Assembly: GCA_022360375.1 (NCBI GenBank)
Contig: JAKSCW010000438.1
Coordinates: forward strand, 1 to 11,489
From: Balneolales bacterium
GTDB taxonomy: Bacteria; Bacteroidota; Rhodothermia; Balneolales; Balneolaceae
Direction of reading: 5' to 3'
DNA: 11,489 bases
A program made the translations under genes and the position numbers. Under the pieces are notes generated by a model. The model was not told the origin of the DNA. It worked only from the letters and a program-made list of their open reading frames with translations, and did no database searches. Shown here one piece after another: positions 7,122 to 11,489 of the stretch. Position 1 is the stretch's first letter. Each line of letters opens with the position of its first letter.

Positions 7122-8257
7122 AGGCTAATCAAATCCAGCACAATTGCATCCGATATTTTAAGGCCTTCTTCAGTGAGCCTGAACCCGGTCTCATCCACTA
7201 TGGCTTTTCCTTCTTTTTGCCTCATTTGTAGATACTCGAGCTGTTTCTGAGATAATTCAGCATCATATTTTTTTGATAATTCAAAGGTATTCACCCCTTC
7301 CACTGTTCTGAGCCCCAGCATCAACTTTTCCTCAAATAATGTGGATATATCAAGTTCTTCTTCAATTTCATTTGAAAAACGCTCTTGCAGGATGTACCCC
7401 TTCAAATCTCTGACGTTACTCCATCTTTTTGCTGAAAGATTGTTTTCATCCCACCAAAAAGAATGCGCAGCCGGGCCAAATCCCAGGTAATTTTTATGAT
7501 TCCAATACGCAGAATTATGTAGTGCTTCTTTTCCGGGTTTGGCAAAATTGCTTACTTCATAGTGCTGAATCCCCGCCTTTCCGAGTTTTTCTGAAATCAT
7601 GTCAAAGTGTTTCGCTACGTCCTCGTCTCCGGCTGGAATCAGGCGCCCCAGTTCAAGTTGTTTACCAAGCCGGGTTTTAGGTTCTATGGTCAAAGAATAA
7701 GCGGAAACATGTGGTGGGCTAAATTTCAAAACCTGATCGATGTCCCTCTCCAGCATTTCAAGACTTTGATCCGGATTGCCGTAGATCAAATCTACCGTAA
7801 AATTCTCAAACTCGGAATTCGCCAGAAGCTCCAGACAATGGAGCGCTTCCCCTGAAGTATGGGCCCTGTGCATAAACTTCAAAAGGCTTTCATTGAATGT
7901 TTGAACCCCCATACTTGCACGATTTATTCCCGCGGCATGAATATCCTGAAGATATGCCTTAGTCACGTCATCAGGATTCATTTCCAACGTTACTTCCTTC
8001 AGCTCTAAATCAAATGTTTGGAAAATTGCATTCAGAATCTGCTCTATTTCTCCAGCTTCCAGCAGTGAGGGAGTTCCTCCCCCGAAATAAATGGTCTCTA
8101 CCTTTTCTTGCGTGAACCTGGAATCGGAATAAGACTTTATTTCTTTTATCAAACGGCCAACAAATTCCTTTTTTTGGTGGCGCTGGGTTACGAAATAGAA
8201 ATCGCAATACGAGCAGGCTTGTTTACAAAATGGAATATGGAGATAAATTCCTGACAT
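7118..8257 (-). CDS. hemW: Radical SAM haem chaperone HemW
   Basis: A 379-residue radical SAM protein. The [4Fe-4S] motif C11-x3-C15-x2-C18 lies at the N-terminus and is followed by Phe20, where true coproporphyrinogen dehydrogenases (HemN) have a fourth Cys. The HemW-specific haem-binding motif HNSAYW is present at 247-252, so this is HemW rather than HemN. GGGTPS (59-64) is the SAM-contacting glycine motif, and the C-terminal winged-helix-like part is complete. Known HemW proteins bind haem and deliver it to membrane haem enzymes such as respiratory proteins; many genomes still call it an oxygen-independent coproporphyrinogen III oxidase. It is last in a minus-strand cluster, 41 bases after the hexapeptide-repeat gene, and its stop overlaps the convergent HU-LysM gene by four bases. 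Confidence 0.93.
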   Translation of the reverse strand: MSGIYLHIPFCKQACSYCDFYFVTQRHQKKEFVGRLIKEIKSYSDSRFTQEKVETIYFGGGTPSLLEAGEIEQILNAIFQTFDLELKEVTLEMNPDDVTKAYLQDIHAAGINRASMGVQTFNESLLKFMHRAHTSGEALHCLELLANSEFENFTVDLIYGNPDQSLEMLERDIDQVLKFSPPHVSAYSLTIEPKTRLGKQLELGRLIPAGDEDVAKHFDMISEKLGKAGIQHYEVSNFAKPGKEALHNSAYWNHKNYLGFGPAAHSFWWDENNLSAKRWSNVRDLKGYILQERFSNEIEEELDISTLFEEKLMLGLRTVEGVNTFELSKKYDAELSQKQLEYLQMRQKEGKAIVDETGFRLTEEGLKISDAIVLDLISL

Positions 8258-8298
8258 TAGCTGGGAGTTAGGAAAATGTGCATGTTCACTATCCCTGA

Positions 8299-8850
8299 TT
8301 ATTGAGGCTCTTGATTGTAAAATGGATTGCTTTCGTACACATCTTTTCCCTGGTAGGCCCGGCTATATTTTACATAATTCTGTGAATACGTCCGGATGGA
8401 CTCTATTTCTTCTTCAGAAAGTTTTCGAACTGGTTTTGCAGGAGAGCCCATATACAGATAACCACTTTCCAGTGTTTTGTTCGGGGGAACCAACGTGCCT
8501 GCTGCAATAATCACATCCGATTTAACCACGGCTTCATCCAAAACGGTTGCGTTTATGCCAATAAGTACCCGGTCATAAATCGTACAGCCGTGAATTACTG
8601 CCCCATGACCAATGGTCACTTCATCTCCAATTAATGTTGGCCCGGTTTGATTCATAACATGAATGCAAGCGTTATCCTGAATATTTGAGCGATCCCCGAT
8701 TTTTATCCAGTTCACATCCCCCCGGATAGTAACATTGAACCAAACACTGCTTTCTTCACCGATAGTTACATCTCCTATGATATCAGCGCTTTTTACAACA
8801 AATGCCGTTGAATGAATGTGTGGGGTTTTTCCTAAAAATTCTTTGATCAT
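8299..8850 (-). CDS. Gamma-carbonic-anhydrase-like hexapeptide-repeat protein
   Basis: A 183-residue left-handed beta-helix protein of the gamma carbonic anhydrase / YrdA / PaaY group. The metal ligands are in place: His64 in ACIHV, and His82 and His87 in IGHGAVIHGC. Also conserved are Arg43-Gly-Asp45 in TIRGD and Gln58-Asp59 in NIQDN. Successive isoleucine- or valine-led hexapeptides run from about residue 12 to 125, followed by a C-terminal helix. Family members bind Zn or Fe as trimers. Some hydrate CO2, others show little activity or hydrolyse CoA thioesters, so the reaction is not settled here. The start codon overlaps the stop of the DUF3667 gene by one base (TAATG), indicating coupled translation. 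Confidence 0.9.
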   Translation of the reverse strand: MIKEFLGKTPHIHSTAFVVKSADIIGDVTIGEESSVWFNVTIRGDVNWIKIGDRSNIQDNACIHVMNQTGPTLIGDEVTIGHGAVIHGCTIYDRVLIGINATVLDEAVVKSDVIIAAGTLVPPNKTLESGYLYMGSPAKPVRKLSEEEIESIRTYSQNYVKYSRAYQGKDVYESNPFYNQEPQ

Positions 8851-9608
8851 TATTCAGAAGAAAAAAATGTTAAAAAGGGAATAATCAGCACTAAAAAACT
8901 AACCATATATAAAAATAAAATGCCCATAGATTTACCCAGCGCACCCAACCATTTGGTGCTAAAGGTTCTTTTCAAATACATCAACAAATAAACAAATGTA
9001 CCTATTTGCGTAAAACCTGTTATTACAAAAGCTATGGCTTCTACCATTGAATTAGCAAAATTTACCTCAAACCAAATTGCTAAATGTTCCACAATTAATA
9101 ACATGAACCATATGGAATGGATATGCAATGCAAAGATCAGATATTCTACATAATAGGCTTTTCGCTTTCTATAAAACAGCTGAACGATTGCACCAAATAT
9201 TGGCACCAAAAAAAACAAAGCATATTTTATAAATTCTGCAATTTGTGAAAGGTTTCCCTCACTATCTCCAAAGTTTATAAGAAATATCTGATTGCCTCCG
9301 GTTAGCCTTATAACTATAAAATAGAATATACTTATTGAAATGTAGATTCTTATTGGGGGCAAATACGTAGCACGTTTACCCTCAATGTATTCTTTAGTGA
9401 CTTTACCCGGTTTAAAAAAGAGATCCGTTAGCGTTTTTAACCAACGGCTGTCTACATTGAATAAGGTTTCAACTGCATCTTGCAGAAAAATCCGGAGAGG
9501 CTGTTTCGTAGGTTGAAACTTTTGACCGCAATTCGAGCAGTATTTTTTAACATCACTGCTACCACAGTTTAAGCATACTCCCGATTCAACATGTTTGGTT
9601 TCTTTCAT
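8850..9608 (-). CDS. DUF3667 membrane protein with N-terminal zinc ribbon
   Basis: A 252-residue membrane protein of unknown function, matching the DUF3667 family common in Bacteroidota. Counting from ATG 9608, a zinc ribbon is formed by C12-x2-C15 and C24-x2-C27 (YCSNCGQKF). An amphipathic segment with LFFKPGKVTKEYIEGKRATY follows (about 63-82), then about five membrane spans (near 87-102, 130-146, 155-178, 188-212, 227-249). The frame is open upstream to a TTG at 9659, but that extension would translate through the intrinsic-terminator-like hairpin, so I place the start at ATG 9608. It begins a cluster with the carbonic-anhydrase-like gene and hemW. No role is established for the family. 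Confidence 0.83.
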   Translation of the reverse strand: MKETKHVESGVCLNCGSSDVKKYCSNCGQKFQPTKQPLRIFLQDAVETLFNVDSRWLKTLTDLFFKPGKVTKEYIEGKRATYLPPIRIYISISIFYFIVIRLTGGNQIFLINFGDSEGNLSQIAEFIKYALFFLVPIFGAIVQLFYRKRKAYYVEYLIFALHIHSIWFMLLIVEHLAIWFEVNFANSMVEAIAFVITGFTQIGTFVYLLMYLKRTFSTKWLGALGKSMGILFLYMVSFLVLIIPFLTFFSSE

Positions 9609-9618
9609 TCCCCGAAAT

Positions 9619-9653
9619 AAAAAAGGTTTCGACTCAAAGAACCGAAACCCTTT
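9619..9653 (-). terminator. Intrinsic terminator after the DsbA-like gene
   Basis: On the minus strand, GGTTTCG pairs perfectly with CGAAACC around an 11-base loop. The stem can be extended by AAA/TTT pairs past one bulged base, and it is followed at once by six T residues, then A and TTT. On the plus strand the arms are 9625-9631 and 9643-9649 and the tract is 9619-9624. It sits about 20 bases after the stop of the DsbA-like gene and only 10 bases before the ATG of the DUF3667 gene. The opposite strand has no T tract, so it works in one direction only. Confidence 0.82.
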
Positions 9654-9671
9654 CAACAAAACAAAGAGGAA

Positions 9672-10289
9672 TTAATCCATATAGCTTTCTACGATTGTTT
9701 TAAACTCTTCGTATGAATTCTGGTTTTCAATTTTATTTCCATTTATAAAGAAGGTTGGTGTAGAATTTACACCCATCTCGATGCCTTCTCTGCGGTCTGC
9801 AACCACAATCCGGTTCATATCTGCGGAATTCATATCTGCTGTAAACATATCGATATCCATATCGAGTGACCGGGCGTACCCGATAAAAATGGCCTCAGCG
9901 TTTCCCTGGCTCCATTGCTGTTGACCTGCAAAAATCAATTCATGGAACTCGTTATACTTACCCTGTTTTTTTGAAGCCTCGGCTGCCCTAGATGCAACTT
10001 GTGCATAAGGATGCTGGTTTAAAGGAAAATGTTTAGTTACAACGTGAACATCGTCTCCAAAATCCTGCTTTAGTTGTTTCACATATGAATAATAGTGTGC
10101 ACACGCAGGGCATTGATAATCACTGTATTTGACAACGGTAACTTTGGCTGTTATTTCCGGGGAAACCTGGTCAACAGCTACCGAAGATACTGGTTCAGAG
10201 GTATTCGTATTTGTGCTCTCAGCTTTCTGGCAAAATGTTGTTGACAGCAAAATTATTGAGAACAAGAAAAAGTGTACTGTTTTCTTCAT
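9672..10289 (-). CDS. DsbA-family thiol oxidoreductase, exported
   Basis: A 205-residue thioredoxin-fold protein for disulfide chemistry outside the cytoplasm. The N-terminus MKKTVHFFLFSIILL is a signal peptide. It ends in STTFC with Cys20, which may be a lipoprotein site, but Phe just before the Cys is unusual for a lipobox, so ordinary cleavage is also possible. A low-complexity Ser/Thr/Asn linker follows. The active site is C60-P-A-C63 in YQCPACAHY, and the cis-proline is Pro178 in NSTPTFFING. An inserted helical region lies between them, as in the DsbA / BdbD (Thioredoxin_4) group. It starts 13 bases after the cysteine desulfurase stop, so they are likely co-transcribed, and an intrinsic terminator follows it. 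Confidence 0.88.
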   Translation of the reverse strand: MKKTVHFFLFSIILLSTTFCQKAESTNTNTSEPVSSVAVDQVSPEITAKVTVVKYSDYQCPACAHYYSYVKQLKQDFGDDVHVVTKHFPLNQHPYAQVASRAAEASKKQGKYNEFHELIFAGQQQWSQGNAEAIFIGYARSLDMDIDMFTADMNSADMNRIVVADRREGIEMGVNSTPTFFINGNKIENQNSYEEFKTIVESYMD

Positions 10290-10302
10290 GGATATGATTT
10301 AC

Positions 10303-11463
10303 TTATTGATTTACCAAAGGTCGGTGAACCCTATCGAAATGACGCTTTAAGATAGTGTGTATTTTAGGAATAATCTCCTTTATATGATCTTCTTTTACAT
10401 GTTTTCCGAAGGAAATTCGCACAAACTCCCGGGCTTCCTGTACATTCTTGCCAGTTGCAGTCATTGTCCTGTTAGGAAGTTCACTCCCTACCTGGCACGC
10501 ACTTCCTGTAGAAATACCTATTCCAGCCTGGCTACATTCCAGCATAAAAAACTGTCCTTCCATTCCTGGAAACCGCAGCCCCAAAATGTGAGGGAGTTGA
10601 AATTCCGGAGTGCCCTCAATGATGACTTCAAATTCAAGTTCCTTCAGTTTTTGGATGAACATATTCCTCAAGGCAGTAATCCGGGTATATTCGGAATCTA
10701 TTGATGGCTGAATTTCCTTTACTGCGGTGGCAAAAGCAGCTATTCCAGGAACATTATCGGTGCCATGCTTCAGTTTTTGGCGAGTGTTTTCATCTTCAAA
10801 ATACGCTTTCCACTCTGTCTCAGGGTGGATCCAAACTGCCCCCATCCCTTTTGGGCCGTACAACTTATGGGCCGAAACAGACAATGCATCTACATTCAAC
10901 GCTTGTACATCGGTTGGTATCTTCCCAAAACTTTGTACCGCATCTGTATGAAAAAGCACGTTTTTTTGTTTTAGGAATGCGCCGATTTCTGAAATGAGCT
11001 GGATTACTCCCAATTCCGAATTTACATGTTGGATGGAAACGAGTGCCGTTTCTTCAGTCACCAACTCCTTCAGGTGATCAAGGTCAATCAACCCATTTTC
11101 ATGAACCCGAACCCAATCAATTGTATACCCCTGGCTTTGCAACTTGCTAAAAACATTCAGTACGGAAGAGTGTTCTGTTTTACTGGTAATGATTCGCTTC
11201 GCTTCTTTTTTTGAGCCGTCTACTAAGGCCTGGATCGACAAAAAATTTGACTCCGTAGCACCTGAAGTGAAGTAGATATCTTTTGGATTCGCATTCATCG
11301 CTTGAGCGATTACTTTCTGTGATGCTTCCATAATCTGTTTCGCGTTGGAACCAATGTCGTGCAAGCTACTTGCGTTGCCATAATATTTTGTAGCAACATC
11401 TGCATACACCTTTGCAGCTTGTTCGCTCATTGGGGTAGTGGCCGCGTAATCCAGGTAGATCAT
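10303..11463 (-). CDS. Cysteine desulfurase (NifS/IscS family, class V aminotransferase)
   Basis: A 386-residue PLP enzyme that takes sulfur from L-cysteine and holds it as a persulfide for Fe-S clusters or thio-modified tRNA. Visible landmarks are the N-terminal YLDYAATTP, His98 in KTEHSS, Asp174 in HTDAVQ, the PLP lysine Lys200 in SVSAHKLYGPKG, and the catalytic Cys323 in STGSACQVGS. The cysteine loop resembles the NifZ/NifS-like enzymes of Firmicutes that pair with ThiI more than E. coli IscS, by recall. The usual N-N-E before the Gly is N-S-E here (148-150). The partner cannot be identified because no scaffold or thiolase gene is in view. Start is ATG 11463; its promoter would lie in the last bases or beyond the window. 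Confidence 0.92.
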   Translation of the reverse strand: MIYLDYAATTPMSEQAAKVYADVATKYYGNASSLHDIGSNAKQIMEASQKVIAQAMNANPKDIYFTSGATESNFLSIQALVDGSKKEAKRIITSKTEHSSVLNVFSKLQSQGYTIDWVRVHENGLIDLDHLKELVTEETALVSIQHVNSELGVIQLISEIGAFLKQKNVLFHTDAVQSFGKIPTDVQALNVDALSVSAHKLYGPKGMGAVWIHPETEWKAYFEDENTRQKLKHGTDNVPGIAAFATAVKEIQPSIDSEYTRITALRNMFIQKLKELEFEVIIEGTPEFQLPHILGLRFPGMEGQFFMLECSQAGIGISTGSACQVGSELPNRTMTATGKNVQEAREFVRISFGKHVKEDHIKEIIPKIHTILKRHFDRVHRPLVNQ

Positions 11464-11489
11464 TGTTATCGTTCTTCTAGTTTAAAAAC

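Noticed and set aside
7118..8257. Calling this gene coproporphyrinogen dehydrogenase (HemN)
   Set aside because: The fourth cysteine after the radical SAM motif is replaced by Phe20 and the HemW motif HNSAYW is present.
10357..10997. Several plus-strand open frames across the cysteine desulfurase gene
   Set aside because: All lie antisense to a complete, well-conserved enzyme and contain no recognisable motifs.

Overview
The window looks like a piece of chromosome from a Bacteroidota-like bacterium, most plausibly a marine member of Balneolota or Rhodothermota. The main pointer is a secreted protein ending in a type IX secretion (T9SS, type A) sorting tail. Supporting signs are moderate GC, mostly weak or absent Shine-Dalgarno sequences, a DUF3667 protein, and HU proteins fused to cell-envelope modules. 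The phylum is an inference from gene content; no marker gene such as 16S rRNA is present. I see no mobile element, CRISPR array, tRNA or rRNA, and no stretch over 300 bases lacks a gene.

Layout from left to right. An alpha/beta hydrolase (107-916, +) converges on a two-gene minus-strand unit for RNA modification: trhO (1840-2784), a rhodanese-type tRNA U34 hydroxylase, followed by an RluA-family pseudouridine synthase (942-1865) that overlaps it by 26 bases. Divergent from trhO is a TTG-started, secreted HExxH metalloprotease with a T9SS tail (2851-4608, +). Its 3' end overlaps by 11 bases the end of an uncharacterised 324-aa protein (4598-5572, -). Divergent from that is a two-gene plus-strand operon: a small divergent HU-family protein (5710-5994) coupled by ATGA overlap to a 376-aa protein (5991-7121) with an HU domain, an acidic linker, one membrane span and a LysM-like domain.

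The right half is all minus strand. hemW (7118-8257), a gamma-carbonic-anhydrase-like hexapeptide protein (8299-8850) and a DUF3667 membrane protein (8850-9608) form one tight cluster. A clear intrinsic-terminator-like hairpin (9619-9653) separates it from a second cluster, a cysteine desulfurase (10303-11463) followed by a DsbA-like thiol oxidoreductase (9672-10289).

Most of the genes are housekeeping: RNA modification, haem handling, sulfur mobilisation and disulfide chemistry. The item I consider most worth following up is the HU-TM-LysM protein and its small HU partner. The predicted topology puts a DNA-binding domain in the cytoplasm and a peptidoglycan-binding-like domain outside the inner membrane, which would make it a candidate tether between nucleoid and cell wall. 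Similar HU-membrane-SPOR architectures have been described in Bacteroidota, so the idea has precedent, but this version and its operon deserve testing.
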